Shown: positions 20,069 through 32,800 of the stretch, in pieces
Position numbering within the stretch: position 1 is the first letter of the stretch
Layout of the letters: the number at the start of each line of letters is the position of its first letter
Assembly: GCF_005217455.1 (NCBI RefSeq)
Contig: NZ_SZPQ01000002.1
Location: 248,001 to 312,000, forward strand
Direction of reading: 5' to 3'
DNA from: Martelella alba
GTDB taxonomy: Bacteria > Pseudomonadota > Gammaproteobacteria > Enterobacterales > Enterobacteriaceae
DNA: 64,000 nucleotides
Position numbers and translations under genes: made by a program
The notes under the pieces: generated by a model
Databases searched by the model: none
Seen by the model: the letters and a program-made list of their open reading frames with translations, nothing else
Told to the model about the DNA's origin: nothing

Positions 20069-20827
20069 TCAGGCCAAACGTGGCGATAGGCTGGATAATG
20101 TCAGTGCATGCTTCATCGCCGCGACCATATCGCCGTCAACACAGTAGTGGGTGAATTCATCCGCTTCATAGTCGACACTCATGCTGACCCCCGCTTTCCG
20201 ATAACGCATACCGGAGGGTATGACCTGCCTTGCCGAACTGTGTAGCTCGCGTATGCCGCTACGCTGAAATTTATGCAGATTGGACAAGCGCACGCCCGCT
20301 CCGGCCATGATAATTGGACCACGACTTTGTCCGGTCAGTTCCCTTAATAATGCCAAACCCGCTTCGGCGTTCTGTTGCTGGCCTGAGGTCAGTATGCGGG
20401 CCACCCCCAGATCAGTGAGTTGGGCCAGGGCCTGGTGGGGGTTAAAGCACATGTCGAAAGCGCGATGGAAAGTGATCGCCATCCCCTCGCTTTGCCGCAT
20501 GACTCGCCGCATGCGCGGCATATCGATGTGTCCTTCCTCATCCAGAACGCCTATCACCGCTCCCGGAAACCCCATTTCGCGGATGAAGGCCAGTTCGCTG
20601 AGCATGATGTCAAACTCAAGTTCGCTGTAGCAAAAATCACCGCCCCGGGGACGGATAATGGGATGCACCGGAATCGTCACCTTTTCGCGGGCCATTTTCA
20701 GTGTTCCGTAAGCCGGGGTTAATCCGCCTTCCTTGGGCGCGGAGCAAAGCTCGACTCTATCGGCACCCGCTTTCTGCGCTGTCATTGCACACTGAACGCT
20801 ATAGCAGCAGACTTCCAGTTTAGGCAT
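20069..20827 (-). CDS. cutC: CutC-family protein
   Basis: TIM-barrel protein historically linked to copper tolerance in E. coli; its biochemical role is not settled. The protein has 252 residues (E. coli 248). Conserved family segments are [44 protein letters not shown] and [12 protein letters not shown]. It is ended by a strong intrinsic terminator and is divergent from the C-S lyase gene. Confidence 0.93.
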   Translation of the reverse strand: MPKLEVCCYSVQCAMTAQKAGADRVELCSAPKEGGLTPAYGTLKMAREKVTIPVHPIIRPRGGDFCYSELEFDIMLSELAFIREMGFPGAVIGVLDEEGHIDMPRMRRVMRQSEGMAITFHRAFDMCFNPHQALAQLTDLGVARILTSGQQQNAEAGLALLRELTGQSRGPIIMAGAGVRLSNLHKFQRSGIRELHSSARQVIPSGMRYRKAGVSMSVDYEADEFTHYCVDGDMVAAMKHALTLSSLSPRLA

Positions 20828-20925
20828 TGCATACTCCTTCTCGACGCACCAGACTAACAGGCATTAAAAGACGTGAACATCCGTATGTTGCGATAAATTC
20901 TTATTTATCACCCAAGGAAATAACT

Positions 20926-22068
20926 ATGGCATTCAACTTTGATGAAAGTATCGACCGCCGTCACAGCGACAGTTATAAGTGGAAAAAGTATGATAAAAAG
21001 GATGTTATCCCGCTGTGGGTCGCCGATACCGACTTCCGTTCGCCGCCCTGTATCATCGAGGCATTACAGGCGCGGGTCGCCCATGGTGTCTTTGGCTACG
21101 GTTTCCCGCCGCCGGAATTAATCAGTCTGTTTGTTCAGCGTATGCAGGAACGCTACCAGTGGCGAATTAAACCCGAATGGCTGGTTTTTCTGCCCGGACT
21201 GGTCAGCGGCATTAATCTGGCCGTCCGCGCCCTGACCGGACCGGAAGAAGAGGTGGTAATGCCGTACCCGATTTATCCGCCGTTTCGCTCATCGGCACGC
21301 AGCGCCGGACGTCCGCAGCGCCTTGCGCCGATGGGCCTGCGCAAGCAGCGATGGCTGGCGGATCTCACAGCGGTGGAACCCATGCTGACCGGACGGGAAA
21401 AATTGCTGTTACTGTGTAATCCCCATAATCCCGGCGGTACCGTTTACCGTCGCCGGGAACTGGAGGAACAGCTTGATTTCGCGCAGCGCCACGGGCTTTG
21501 GGTCTGTTCCGATGAAATACATTGCGATCTGCTTTTAGAGCCGGGCGTAAGGCATATTCCGTTCGCCTCGCTCAACGAAGACGCCGAGCAGCGGTCTGTC
21601 ACGCTGATGGCGCCGTCGAAAACCTTCAATATCGCCGGTCTGGGCGCATCGCTGGCGATTATTCCCAACGTCCGGTTAAGGACCCGGTTTATCGCCGAAC
21701 GCACAGGACTCGTGCCGAATGTGGATGTGCTGGCTTATACGGCGGCGACCGCCGCCTGGCGCGACGGACAGCCCTGGTTGGACGAATTGCTGGCCTATTT
21801 GCGCGGTAACCGGGACTGGCTGGCGGAACGCATTAATGCGCTGCCGGGTTTACGCATGACGTCGCCTGAAGCGACTTATCTGGCTTGGATCGACGCCAGC
21901 GGGCTGGGGCTGGATGACCCGCAGCGCTTTTTCGAAGACGCCGGCGCGGGATTATCGGCCGGCGCGGATTTTGGCGATGCACGCTTTGTTCGCCTGAATT
22001 TTGGCTGCCCTCGCGCGCTGCTTGAAGAAGGCGTGGAGCGTATGGCGCAGGCTATCGCCCGACGCTAG
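20926..22068 (+). CDS. MalY/PatB-type pyridoxal-phosphate C-S lyase (aminotransferase fold)
   Basis: Fold-type I PLP enzyme, 380 residues from the ATG at 20926, which has an AAGGA ribosome site; the longer open frame upstream overlaps the cutC start and is rejected. Family landmarks are VIPLWVADTDFRSP near the N-terminus, FLPGLVSGINLAV, LLCNPHNPGGTVY, CSDEIHCDL and the PLP lysine K232 in APSKTFNIAGL. This pattern is typical of cystathionine beta-lyase PatB/MalY, which cleaves cystathionine or cysteine conjugates to pyruvate, ammonia and a thiol. It lies between cutC and yecM, where E. coli has no such gene, and converges on yecM with a four-base overlap. A true substrate cannot be read from sequence. 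Confidence 0.85.
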   Translation: MAFNFDESIDRRHSDSYKWKKYDKKDVIPLWVADTDFRSPPCIIEALQARVAHGVFGYGFPPPELISLFVQRMQERYQWRIKPEWLVFLPGLVSGINLAVRALTGPEEEVVMPYPIYPPFRSSARSAGRPQRLAPMGLRKQRWLADLTAVEPMLTGREKLLLLCNPHNPGGTVYRRRELEEQLDFAQRHGLWVCSDEIHCDLLLEPGVRHIPFASLNEDAEQRSVTLMAPSKTFNIAGLGASLAIIPNVRLRTRFIAERTGLVPNVDVLAYTAATAAWRDGQPWLDELLAYLRGNRDWLAERINALPGLRMTSPEATYLAWIDASGLGLDDPQRFFEDAGAGLSAGADFGDARFVRLNFGCPRALLEEGVERMAQAIARR

Positions 22069-22625
22069 CCTTCACTGGCGGCCACCTCCCGCAGGCTGTG
22101 GGGATGAAACTTGATGGCCGTTATGCCATCCGACACCGCCAAAGTGGGATTGGGCAACGCCTCTCCCCCGGCATACGGCGCGCTTTGCCTGATATGGATA
22201 TCCGGCGACGACAGCGCCGTGTCGTCAAGCAGCGTCAACGCCCGTTGCGACAGGGTATCCGCCGGGCCGGGCAGCACGATTTCAATGTGTTCCCAACCTT
22301 CATGGGGATAGCGGCGCGGTCCGGGCCAGGGCAGTTCAAGGCAATCCACCGACCAGCGGCCGACCGGCAGCGGCGCCGGCAGATCAAACAGCGCAATAGG
22401 GCGTCCATTGACCAGGCTTTTCCGGAAACAGCGGCCGTAACGGCTCCAGCCCTCAAACCACCGTTGGGCGGTGCTTTCCCGATGGCAGCGCACGGCGATG
22501 TGATCAACCCGGCAATCGGCCAGGTTAATGCCCAACCGTTCGGCCAGAAGAGCTAATTGCCGCGCGAACCGGGGTAAATCTTCGCTTAAATCCGCTAATT
22601 GCGCTAGCTTTGTCCAACTTTCCAT
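22065..22625 (-). CDS. yecM: YecM-family VOC-like protein
   Basis: Protein of 186 residues (E. coli 188) related to the glyoxalase/VOC fold; a metal-binding enzyme role has been suggested for the family but is unproven. Shared segments include ADCRVDHIAVRCH, NGRPIALF, LPWPGPRRYPHEGWEHIEIV and LPNPTLAVSDG. Its 3' end overlaps the C-S lyase gene by four bases. It faces away from argS across a gap of about 800 bp. Confidence 0.92.
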   Translation of the reverse strand: MESWTKLAQLADLSEDLPRFARQLALLAERLGINLADCRVDHIAVRCHRESTAQRWFEGWSRYGRCFRKSLVNGRPIALFDLPAPLPVGRWSVDCLELPWPGPRRYPHEGWEHIEIVLPGPADTLSQRALTLLDDTALSSPDIHIRQSAPYAGGEALPNPTLAVSDGITAIKFHPHSLREVAASEG

Positions 22626-22950
22626 GGGTTACACTCTAAAAGATGCCGCGGGAAATCCCTTGTGGACATTATCTTAAGCTTAAAAAGGCATGGGTCGCAA
22701 AATTAATATTATCTTGCTATCTATTAATAATCTAATTATCACCAGCATTAAAACATCCTCGCGCCATGGCCGCGTCATACTGGCCCTTCTCACGCGGACA
22801 ACCCGGCAAATATCGTGTAAAGCCGTGTCTGGCGCGGGCTCCAGCCGCCCGTGGACATTTAATGCTCAGTATATTCTTAAACCCGAGGAACCCGGATTGA
22901 AGTGCAAAGGGAAATACGTTAGCTTCAATATTAAATAATAGATAGAGTAA

Positions 22951-23076
22951 ATGATTATGTTGTTATTAGCGCTATGTTTGGTACTTGTCATCATCGCCGT
23001 ATTTGCGATTATTCAGCATATTCGCACCAGAAACCGCACGCAATTAGGCGCTTCCCGCAAATCCCGCAATCGTTGA
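22951..23076 (+). CDS. Possible small single-pass membrane protein (41 aa)
   Basis: An ATG at 22951 (second ATG at 22957) opens a 41-codon frame encoding MIMLLLALCLVLVIIAVFAI followed by a basic tail (QHIRTRNRTQLGASRKSRNR) and a TGA at 23074-23076. One strongly hydrophobic helix (about residues 2-21) with a positively charged C-terminal end fits a small inner-membrane protein. The ribosome site is weak (GAGAG-like AGAGTAA). Not recognised by name. The long gap around it and the consistent topology support it; absence of homology evidence limits confidence. Confidence 0.45.
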   Translation: MIMLLLALCLVLVIIAVFAIIQHIRTRNRTQLGASRKSRNR

Positions 23077-23415
23077 CTGTTCTTCCGCCATCACCAGCAT
23101 GTCTTTCACCCGCTCCCCTTCCGTCATCCCTCAAGCGGTCTCTTAACCGACGGCTGCGATGGCGGCAAACGCGCTGTCCGCTTTTCGCCAATCGCTGACG
23201 CGTGCGTCGCGCCATGATTGACCATCGCGATACGCGTCGGCGGTGCCGCCGCAATCATCCGCATACTGACGCGGCGCGCCAATTATGATATAAGCGATGT
23301 CTATTTTTGCTAAACCGTCCGCAGCGGCGTATTCCGCCCCATCTTCGGCGCGCGATCGCTTTATCGGACGACCGGCGGCGGCACCGCCGCCAACGCGAGT
23401 ATTAAAGGTAACACG
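23077..23415. other. argS upstream region without a visible gene
   Basis: No supported coding frame or RNA gene. GC-rich with several short inverted repeats; the argS promoter is presumably near the AT-rich stretch at about 23280-23312. Confidence 0.4.
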
Positions 23416-25146
23416 GTGAATATTCAGACTCTTCTTGCAGAAAAGGTCAGCCAGGCATTATCGGCTGCCGGCGCGCCCGCGGGCAGCGAAGCGCAACTAC
23501 GCCAGTCGGCGAAAGCGCAGTTCGGCGATTATCAGGCCAACGGCGTCATGCCCCTGGCCAAACAGTTGGGTATGCCGCCCCGGCAACTGGCGGAAAAAGC
23601 GGCGGCGCTGCTGGATTTAGACGGTATCGCGGACAAGATTGAGATCGCCGGGCCGGGCTTTATCAATATTTTTCTGGACAGACGCTGGCTGGCGGCGCAA
23701 GCCGAGGCGGCGCTGGCCTCGCCGCGCCTCAATGTCGCCGCGGTGCAGCCGCAAACATTGGTGGTGGATTATTCCGCGCCCAACGTGGCCAAGGAAATGC
23801 ATGTCGGCAACCTGCGCTCCACGATTATTGGCGATGCCGCGGTGCGGACGCTGGAATTCCTCGGCCATAACGTGATTCGCGCCAACCATGTGGGCGATTG
23901 GGGCACCCAGTTCGGGATGCTGATAGCGTATCTGGAAAAGCTGCAAACCGACGATGCGCAGGATATGCGGCTCGCCAGCCTGGAGGAGTTTTACCGGGCG
24001 GCCAAGAAGCACTACGACGAGGATCCGGTGTTCGCCGAGCGCGCCCGCGGCTATGTGGTCAAATTGCAAAAGGGCGATGAAGAATGCCGGCGCATGTGGC
24101 GCAAACTGGTGGACATCACCATGGCGCAAAACCAGAAACTCTACGATCGGCTAAATGTCACCCTCACCCCCAAGGATGTGATGGGCGAAAGCCTGTATAA
24201 CGATATGCTGCCCGTCATCGTCGCCGATTTGAAAGCCCGCGGGCTGGCGGTGGAAAGCGAAGGCGCCACAGTGGTCTACCTGGACGAATTCCGCACCAAG
24301 GAAGGCGAGCCCATGGGGGTCATTATCCAGAAAAAAGACGGCGGCTATCTTTATACCACCACGGATATCGCCTGCGCCAAATACCGCTACGAGACGCTCA
24401 AAGCCGACCGGGTGCTGTATTACATCGATTCGCGGCAGCATCAGCATTTGATGCAGGCCTGGACCATCGTGCGCAAAGCCGGATACGTGCCGGAAAGCGT
24501 CTCGCTGGAACATCATATGTTCGGCATGATGCTTGGCAAGGACGGTAAGCCGTTCAAAACCCGCGCCGGCGGCACCATCAAGCTGGCCGATCTGCTTGAT
24601 GAGGCCCTTGAGCGCGCCCGCCGGTTAATCGCCGCCAAAAACCCGGATATGCCGGCCCAAGAGCTGGAAAACCTGGCACGAGTGGTGGGAATTGGCGCCG
24701 TGAAATACGCCGATCTGTCGAAAAACCGCGCCACGGATTACATTTTCGATTGGGATTACATGCTCGCCTTCGAAGGCAATACCGCGCCCTATATGCAATA
24801 TGCCTATACCCGTGTGGCATCGGTGTTCAAACGCAGCGGCCTGGAGGAAGACCATCTGGTTTTGCCCATCGTGTTGGAAGACGAGCAGGAAACCCGGCTG
24901 GCGACCCGACTACTGCAATTTGAAGAAGCCGTCACCACGGTTGCCCGCGACGGAACCCCTCATGTTCTGTGCGCCTATTTATACGATCTGGCCGGGCTGT
25001 TTTCCGTGTTTTACGAACATTGTCCGATCTTGTCCGCCGACAGCGATGCCATACGGCAAAGCCGGCTAAAACTGGCGCGGTTGACCGCGCGGACCTTGAA
25101 ACAAGGTCTGGATTTGCTGGGGATCGAGACCGTCGAACGCATGTAG
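23416..25146 (+). CDS. argS: Arginyl-tRNA synthetase
   Basis: Class I synthetase charging tRNA-Arg. The protein has 576 residues (E. coli 577), starting with a GTG as E. coli argS does ([15 protein letters not shown]). The N-terminal Add1 domain is followed by the HIGH-type motif HVGN at 129-132 ([17 protein letters not shown]), the [19 protein letters not shown] region replacing KMSK, and the C-terminal anticodon-binding domain ([10 protein letters not shown] end). It converges on murJ, a neighbour relation not found in E. coli. Confidence 0.98.
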   Translation: MNIQTLLAEKVSQALSAAGAPAGSEAQLRQSAKAQFGDYQANGVMPLAKQLGMPPRQLAEKAAALLDLDGIADKIEIAGPGFINIFLDRRWLAAQAEAALASPRLNVAAVQPQTLVVDYSAPNVAKEMHVGNLRSTIIGDAAVRTLEFLGHNVIRANHVGDWGTQFGMLIAYLEKLQTDDAQDMRLASLEEFYRAAKKHYDEDPVFAERARGYVVKLQKGDEECRRMWRKLVDITMAQNQKLYDRLNVTLTPKDVMGESLYNDMLPVIVADLKARGLAVESEGATVVYLDEFRTKEGEPMGVIIQKKDGGYLYTTTDIACAKYRYETLKADRVLYYIDSRQHQHLMQAWTIVRKAGYVPESVSLEHHMFGMMLGKDGKPFKTRAGGTIKLADLLDEALERARRLIAAKNPDMPAQELENLARVVGIGAVKYADLSKNRATDYIFDWDYMLAFEGNTAPYMQYAYTRVASVFKRSGLEEDHLVLPIVLEDEQETRLATRLLQFEEAVTTVARDGTPHVLCAYLYDLAGLFSVFYEHCPILSADSDAIRQSRLKLARLTARTLKQGLDLLGIETVERM

Positions 25147-25189
25147 CGGTCCCCAGGCGCATCCGTCGCCGGCCGTTGCGATGGCCCGG

Positions 25190-26725
25190 TCAGCCCACCG
25201 ACCGGGCGAAATCGCGCAACCTGAACCCCAGCAATCCCAGCATGGCGAAATAAGACGCCGCGCCCACGGCCACCACCAGCGCCAGCCGCAGCAAGCGGGA
25301 CGGCATATGGCCCTGCGCCCAATCGGGCATCAGCCATAACATACCTAGCAACGCCGCCGCCATGCCCGCGATGGCGATAATCAGACGCAGCAAAAACAGT
25401 CCCCACCCCGGTTGCGGGACGTACATTTTCTTTTTGCGCAGTTGCCAATACAGCAGGCCGGCGTTCAGACAGGCGGCCAGACCGATGGACAAAGACAGTC
25501 CGGCATGTTTGAGCGGGCCGATAAAGGTCAGATTCATTAATTGCGTCGCCGCCAGCGTCAGCATGGCGATTTTCACCGGGGTTTTGATGTCTTGGCGAGA
25601 ATAGAAGCCCGGCGCCAGCACTTTCACCAAGATCAAACCAATCAGCCCAACGGAATAGGCGATAAGCGCCCGCTGGGTCATGGCGGCATCGAAGGCGGAA
25701 AAGCGGCCATACTGGAACAGCGCCACCGTGAGCGCTTTCGACAAAATCCCCATGGCGATGGAGCTTGGCAGCGCCAGCATGAAGCACAGTCTGAGCCCCC
25801 AGTCCATTAAGTGGGAGTATTGCTCATGATTGCCGCTGGAAAAGCTCTTCGCCAGCGAGGGCAACAAAATGGTGCCCAACGCCACGCCCAGCACGCCGGA
25901 AGGAAATTCCATCAGTCGGTCGGCGTAATACATCCAGGACACCGAGCCGGAAACCAGAAACGATGCGAAAATGGTATTGATGATAAGGGATATCTGGGCG
26001 ACCGAGACGCCGAGGATGGCCGGCCCCATTTGCCGCAATACCCGCCAGACGCCCGCATCCCGTAAACGGATGCGCGGCAGCACCAGCATGCCGATTTTTT
26101 TCAGGTGGGGTAATTGATAGCCTAGCTGTAATACCCCCCCCGCCACCACCGCCCAAGCCAGCGCCAAAATCGGCGGATGGAAATGGGGCGCCCCCAGCAG
26201 CGCGAACGAGATCATGCTGACATTGAGTAGCGTGGGCGCGAACGCCGGCACCGAAAAGCGGTTCCAGGTATTAAGGATGGCCCCCACCAGCGAGGCCAGC
26301 GAGATCAGCAGAATATACGGAAATGTGATGCGCAGCAGCGCCGACGTCAAGGCAAATTTCTCCGGCGTGTCGGCGAATCCCGGCGCGGTCACCAGAATCA
26401 CCCAGGGCGCCGCCAGCATGCCGGCAGCGGTCACCAACGCCAGCGCCAAGGTCAACAACCCGGCGATGTACGCGACAAAGGTCCGGGTGGCCTCTTCCCC
26501 CTGCTGGCTTTTGTATTCCGCCAGAATCGGTACGAATGCCTGGGAGAAGGCGCCTTCGGCGAAAATCCGCCGCAACAGGTTCGGTAGTTTGAATGCGACG
26601 AAAAAGGCGTCCGTCGCCATCCCCGCCCCGAAAGTACGGGCGACGATCGCATCGCGGGCAAAACCCAGCACCCGCGAAAACAGGGTCATGGAACTGACGG
26701 TGGCCAGTGACTTCAATAAATTCAT
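25190..26725 (-). CDS. murJ: Lipid II flippase
   Basis: MOP-superfamily flippase moving lipid II across the inner membrane for peptidoglycan synthesis; essential in E. coli. The protein has 511 residues, identical in length to E. coli MurJ (MviN), with about 14 hydrophobic helices. The N-terminus [26 protein letters not shown] and the loops [20 protein letters not shown] and [20 protein letters not shown] are strongly conserved. In E. coli mviM lies directly upstream; here an 8.5 kb cyclic glucan synthase gene separates them. Confidence 0.97.
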   Translation of the reverse strand: MNLLKSLATVSSMTLFSRVLGFARDAIVARTFGAGMATDAFFVAFKLPNLLRRIFAEGAFSQAFVPILAEYKSQQGEEATRTFVAYIAGLLTLALALVTAAGMLAAPWVILVTAPGFADTPEKFALTSALLRITFPYILLISLASLVGAILNTWNRFSVPAFAPTLLNVSMISFALLGAPHFHPPILALAWAVVAGGVLQLGYQLPHLKKIGMLVLPRIRLRDAGVWRVLRQMGPAILGVSVAQISLIINTIFASFLVSGSVSWMYYADRLMEFPSGVLGVALGTILLPSLAKSFSSGNHEQYSHLMDWGLRLCFMLALPSSIAMGILSKALTVALFQYGRFSAFDAAMTQRALIAYSVGLIGLILVKVLAPGFYSRQDIKTPVKIAMLTLAATQLMNLTFIGPLKHAGLSLSIGLAACLNAGLLYWQLRKKKMYVPQPGWGLFLLRLIIAIAGMAAALLGMLWLMPDWAQGHMPSRLLRLALVVAVGAASYFAMLGLLGFRLRDFARSVG

Positions 26726-26890
26726 GGTGAGTATTCTGTTACGCCCGGGTGCCCAAGGTCCGCGGCTCGCGCATTCCCCGCCGGCATCCCTCTCTTTTAT
26801 GGTGCGCCTAGTCTACCCTGACTTACGCAAATCGCTACCGTCAGTTGTAAAATAACGCAACAGAATCAGAGCGCCTCACCCTTCCGCCGA

Positions 26891-29800
26891 TTATATTTCC
26901 AGCAGCAGCAGATGGCTGCCGCCGTCCAGCGGCGCGCGGACCTGGTTATCCTTAAGCGTCAGCGGCCGATCGTCCAAACGGGCCTGGGCCGCGCCGTATT
27001 TGCGCGCGCCATTATTGACGACTCGCAGCGTAAAACGGGTTTCCAGCACCCTTATCTCGGCGTCAAACCCCGGCCAGTGCTCCGGCAGGCAAGGGTTGAC
27101 AATCAGTTCACCGCCCTCGCGCCGGATGCCCAAAATGCCCTCGACGCCGGCCCGGTACATCCAGCCCGCCGATCCGGTATACCAGGTCCAGCCGCCCCGC
27201 CCGACATGCGGCGCGACCGAATAGACATCCGCGGCAATCACGTAAGGCTCGACTTTATAACGCGCCGCCTCCTTCAGCGTGCGGGCATGATTAATGGGGT
27301 TGAGCAGAGCGAACAATTGATGGGCCTTGTCCCCCTGTTCCAGCCCGACGAAAGCCAGAATCGCCCACATGGCGGCATGGGTATACTGGCCGCCGTTCTC
27401 GCGCAGACCCGGAGGATATCCTTTAATATAGCCCGGCTCCCGCGTGGTCTTATCGAACGGCGGAGTAAACAGCAAAGCCAATTGATCTTCGGGACGGATA
27501 AGCCATGTTTCCACCGCCGCCATGGCGGCGGCGGCCCGGTTAGGATCGGCCGCGCCGGACAACACCGCCCAGGATTGGGCGATACTGTCGATGCGGCATT
27601 CGTCGTTTTCCCGGCTGCCCAACCAGGCGCCGTCGTCGTAAGTGGCCCGGCGATACCATTCGCCGTCCCAGGCTTCCCGTTCAATGGATGCTCGCAGGGT
27701 TTCCGCCGCGGCCTGCCAGCGCGCGGCCCGCGCCGGTTCCCGCTCCGCGACGAAAGGAGCGAACAGCGTCAGGGTTCGTATCAGCAGCCAGCCCAGCCAG
27801 ACGCTCTCCCCCCGTCCGCCCTCGCCCACCCGATTCATGCCGTCATTCCAGTCGCCGGTGCCCATCAGCGGCAACCCGTGTTCGCCGAATCGGGCCAAGA
27901 CACACTCCAGGCCGCGGATGCAGTGCCGATACAGGCTGTCGTTTTGCCCGCTAACCGTCGGCAGGAAAAAGGCGTCGTGCTGCCCAGGCGCCAAAGCCGG
28001 CCCGGTCAGATAATCCTGCTTTTCTTCTAAAATCTGCCGATCGCCGCTGCACCGGACATATTCGGCCACGGCGTAGGCCAACCAGACCCGATCGTCGGCG
28101 ATGCGGGTGCGCACGCCCTGGCCGGAATGCGGCAGCCACCAATGCTGCACATCGCCTTCGATAAATTGCCGTCCCGCCGCGCGCAGCAGATGGCCGCGGG
28201 TCAGATGCGGCTGGGAGAAGGTTAGCGCCATGCCGTCCTGCAATTGATCGCGAAAACCATAGGCGCCGCTGGCCTGATAAAATCCGGAGCGGGCCTGGAT
28301 ACGGCATGCCTGGGTTTGATAGAGCAGCCAGCCGTTCAGCATGATATCCATCGCCGGATCCGGCGTGTTCACCCGGATCGCGCCCAAGCGCCGCTGCCAG
28401 TGCCGCTCGATCCGCTCCAGCAGCGCGTCCTGGGAAGCGGCGCGATAGGCGCGGATCAGCCGCCGCGCCTCTTCCGCCGTTTCTCCCTGGCCGATAAGCC
28501 AGACGATTTCCCGGCTTTGCCCGGCGCTAAGTTCAAAATGGGTCTGCAATAGCGCGCAGGGATCGAAACCCGCGCCGCACGCTCCGCTCAGGCGTTGGCC
28601 GGTAAGTAGCGCGGCCGGCGCATCCATGGCGCCGTTACGCCCGAGAAATTCGGTGCGATCGGCGGTAAAACCGTCTTGCCGGCCGCACAAATCAGCGAAA
28701 GCGACCCGGCCTTTGAAGGCTTCCGACCAACTGTTACGCACCAAAACCGCGCCGGTGTCGTCATCGACCTCCGTAATAATATACGGCGCCGAAGCGCTGC
28801 GATCGGTGCCGAGCACCCACTCGGCATATGCCGATACCGACAGACTCAGCGTTTGTTCGCTGGTATTGCGCACCGTCAGGCGGGATATTTTAACGGCGTC
28901 GTCTTCGGGGGGCGCATATTGCACCAATTCGGTAGCGGTATGGCCGGTATGGTGTTCAAACCGGCTATAGCCGAAGCCATGGCGCGCCAGATAGCGGCCG
29001 CCGTCATCAATGGGATAGGCGGTGGGACTCCATAGGGCGCCGGTGTTTTCGTCGCGCAGATAGAAGGCTTCACCGCCATGATCGAGAGCGGCGTCATTCG
29101 GCCAGGGCGTCAATTGATTATCGCGGCTATTGCATGCCCAGGTATATCCGCCACCCCGGGCCGATACCAGGAAACCGGCCGCGGCATTGGCGATAACGTT
29201 TATCCAGGGAGCCGGCGGGCGCGTTGCGGCATCCATAATCGTGACGTATTCGCGCCCATCCAGGGCAAATCCGCCGATCCCATTAAAAAACAGCAAATTT
29301 TCCGGCACAGGGATGTCTGCCACGGGGGGCAGACGGCGTTTGCGCCGCGGCAGCGGCATAACCGGCGGTTGATCCAGCGCCGCCAGGTGCGCGCCGATAT
29401 CACCCCGCCGCGCCGTAAGCGTAACCCGTGCCACCGATTGCAGCAATTGCCGCGCTTCGACACTGATGAGATCGGCGCGTAGGGCATAGACGCCGCCGCG
29501 GGCGACGTCGCCGGCATATCGGGGCCGGGTCTGGCTGCCGCGCACCGCGGTTTCTATGGCATTTTGCAGCGTCTGTAAATAGGAAGCCGAATGTTCGTTG
29601 AGGATCACCACATCCGCGCTCAACAGCTTCATATGCCAGTATTCCTGGGCACGCAATACTTGCCTGACTTGGGCAATATCCTGCAAATCATCTATCAGCA
29701 ACAAAACGATGGGTTTATCCCCGGAAATCGACAACGGCCAGAGAGAGGATTGCTCCCCCGCGCCCCGAATAATACTCGCCGATGAGGGACGAAAACGGGC

Positions 29801-32800
29801 GTCCGCATACAGTAAAGGCGCGGCCAGCCGCTGGAAATCCGCCGCCTCTTGCGCATTGATATCCAGATGGCGTAACTGGACTTGCGCCTGGGTCCAGGCC
29901 AGCGTCTTGGCCCGTTTATAAGCGCCGCGATCACAGTGCTTATCCATAAGCGTCATCAATTCCGCCTCGCTGGCGGCCGCCAGCGTCCAGAAAGCCACCC
30001 GCACCGAGCCGCCAGGCGGCACCCTGACCCGGTGGCGCAAGGAAAAAATCGGGTCAAGCACGGTACCCACCGTACCGGACAACGCCTGACGCCCCCGCAC
30101 GGCGTCGCCGCGAACGGGTGATGCGCCGCGGCCGATAAACCGCGCCCGATCGGTTTCATATTGCGCCTCGCCGATGCTTTCACCTTCAACGATGGCCAAA
30201 TGGGCGGACCAGACAGGAGCATCCTGCGGCGTTCTGCGCCGACGGGTGGCGACCAACGCATTGTATTCCGGCAGATAACGCGTCTGGACAAACATTTTGG
30301 CGAAGGCCGGATGGGCCGTGTCGACGGACGGCGGCGCCAGTACGATCTCCATGTACGACGTCAATTCAACCTCGCGTACCCGACGGCCGCAATTGGATAA
30401 CATGACGCGTCTGACCTCGCCATCGTCTTCGCCGGAAACCAGAACATTTAACGTGGTGGTCAGTGTTCGATCATGATGGATAAACGTGGCGCCATCCTCG
30501 CCAAACGCGACCTGATCAAAGGATTTGCCTTTCAGGGCGCGGATTCGCTGTTCGCCCGAATCGGTGAGTCCCTGGGTCGCCAGCCCGGCCGTCCAGGGTT
30601 TACCGCTGCGCATATCGCGCAGCAGAATAAATGAACGGCTGTCATCGCAGGTGGCATCCGCCCGCCAGCGAGTGATGGCGATATCCCCCCAGCGGCTATA
30701 GCCGCCGCCGGTTACGGTCAACATAACCGCGTACCGGCCGTTGGACAACAGATGCGTCGTGGGCGCGCCGAACGGAATGGCGGTGAAACGGCGCTGAACC
30801 ATGCGGTTGTGTTCGGCCGGGAAGACCGCCCGTTTCACTTCCTCGGCATAGGGCTTGGCCAGGGCCACCTCTCTGGGCACCCGTTCTTGCAACAGCAATT
30901 CGCTGGCCTGAATCATGGGTTCGCGATGAAACCGTTCGCGCATGTTGCCGCGCAGCAAGGCATTATTCAACGCCACCAGCGTCATACCCTGGTGGTGGGC
31001 CATATAACTGCGTATCACGGCCACGGTATGATTTTCCGGCAGGCGCGCCGGGGTAAAATCCAGCGCCTCGTAGTAACCGTATTCTCCACGCGCGCCCCAT
31101 TCCGCCAGCCGCCGAAAATTTTCCCACGCGCCTGGCCCCTCCACCATGGATGCCAGACCGGTGGCATAAGGGGCGACCACCCGGTTTTGGGCCAGGCCGC
31201 GCTGCAAACCCAGTCCCGGCACGCCAAAGTTGGAGTATTGATAAGTGAAATCCATGTCGCGGGCGTTGTAGGCGGATTCGGAAACGCCCCAAGGCAGATG
31301 TAACGCACGGCCATAGGCTTGTTGGCGGGCCACCGCCACCCGGCAGGTTTGCTCCAGCAAACTGCCGGTCGCCGCGCGCATCACCAGCGACGGCATCAGG
31401 TATTCGAACATCGACCCCGACCAGGAAACCAGCGCCGAGTCCCCCCCTGATTTGATGACGGCCCGGCTCAATCGGTACCAATGCCGGACGGGAATATCCC
31501 CCTTGGCGATAGCCATCAGGCTGGTCAGACGCGCTTCGGAAGCCATCAAGTCATAGCAGCCGCCATCCAATTGATTATCGGTAAACGAATAACCGATGGA
31601 CAACAGGTTGCGCTCTTCATTGACCAGAAAGCGAAAATCCATGCCTTGCGCCATTTGCCGGGCGGCATCAGCCAGCTTATGCAGGCGGTTGTCCAGCAGG
31701 TCGGGCGTCCCGTCGGTCAACTGACGATCGGCTTCGTGGGCGGCCAGCCCGTCTTTGAGCGCGGCCAGCCAAAAGAGCAACGTCGGATCGGGAGGTTCTT
31801 CCGCAAGCCCTTGCATATCGTCCACCAAACCGTGCGCCTCTTCCGCCAAGGTGTGCAATCGCGGCAAAAGAATTTGCAATGGACGCATGAGCGCCAGTTG
31901 CTTGCCGATTTCGTCCAACGCCAGGGTGAGCGGCAGATTATCGGATTGCGGGGAACGGGCCAGGGCTTGGCGCGCCAGCAGCCAATGATCCCTGGCCCCT
32001 GCCCGCCAGCTTTCCGCCACATGCTGATGCAGCCACTCCTCGCAGGTGTTGGCCAGCGCGATGAGATGCCCGGCCAGGTTGCCGCTGTCCACCGAAGAGA
32101 CATAAGCGGGTGTCAAGGTCTCCAGGCTGCGGGTTTCGTACCAGTTGAACAAATGGCCGCGGTAGCGTTGCAGCTTACCTAAGGTGGCGAAAGTCGCCTC
32201 CAGCCTATCCAGCGCCGCCTGTGTGCCAATCCAGCCGAAATCCCGCGCCGTCGCCGTCGACAGCAAATACAAGCCGATATTGGTGGGCGAGGTTCGGTGC
32301 GCCAGTACCGGTCGCGGATCCTCCTGAAAATTGTCCGGCGGCAGCCAATGATCGTCCGGCGTGACGAAGGTTTCGAAAAACCGCCAGGTATGACGGGCGA
32401 TCATTCTGAGCTCCTGCGTCTGTCTCGGCCCGAGGACTGTTTGCGGCCGCACGGCCGGCGGCCGGCTAACCCACCAGGCGGCGAGCGGCGCCGATAGCCA
32501 CAACAGCGCCAGCGGCCACGCCAACGGCCAATTCCAGGGGGCGACGGATAAGGCGGCGGCGACCATGACCAGGGCCAACGTCAATCCCGGCAGCATGCGG
32601 CGGCAATAGCCGCCCAGGGAGGGTCGCGGGCAGCCATCGGCCTGGGCCGCCGTCGTCCATTCCAGCAATTTGCGGCGGCTGACGTAAAGTCGATACAGCG
32701 TCCGGGTTATGGCGTCTAGCATGTGCCAGCCTTGATCGGCCAGGAAAATCACTTGCAGCAGAATTTTCAGCAACGCATAACGCAGATCGGACATCACATT

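Noticed and set aside
22690-22938. 82-codon frame upstream of argS
   Set aside because: No ribosome site, no homology and irregular composition; only the separate 41-codon frame at 22951 looks protein-like.
25011-25787. 258-codon minus-strand open frame overlapping the argS 3' end and murJ
   Set aside because: It is a shadow of murJ and argS: no family similarity, Gly/Arg/His-rich composition typical of GC-rich antisense frames, and both overlapped genes are certain.
26912-28030. 372-codon plus-strand frame over the end of the cyclic glucan synthase gene
   Set aside because: Complement of the GH94 domain; GC-rich genes often leave the opposite strand open. No start signal or homology.
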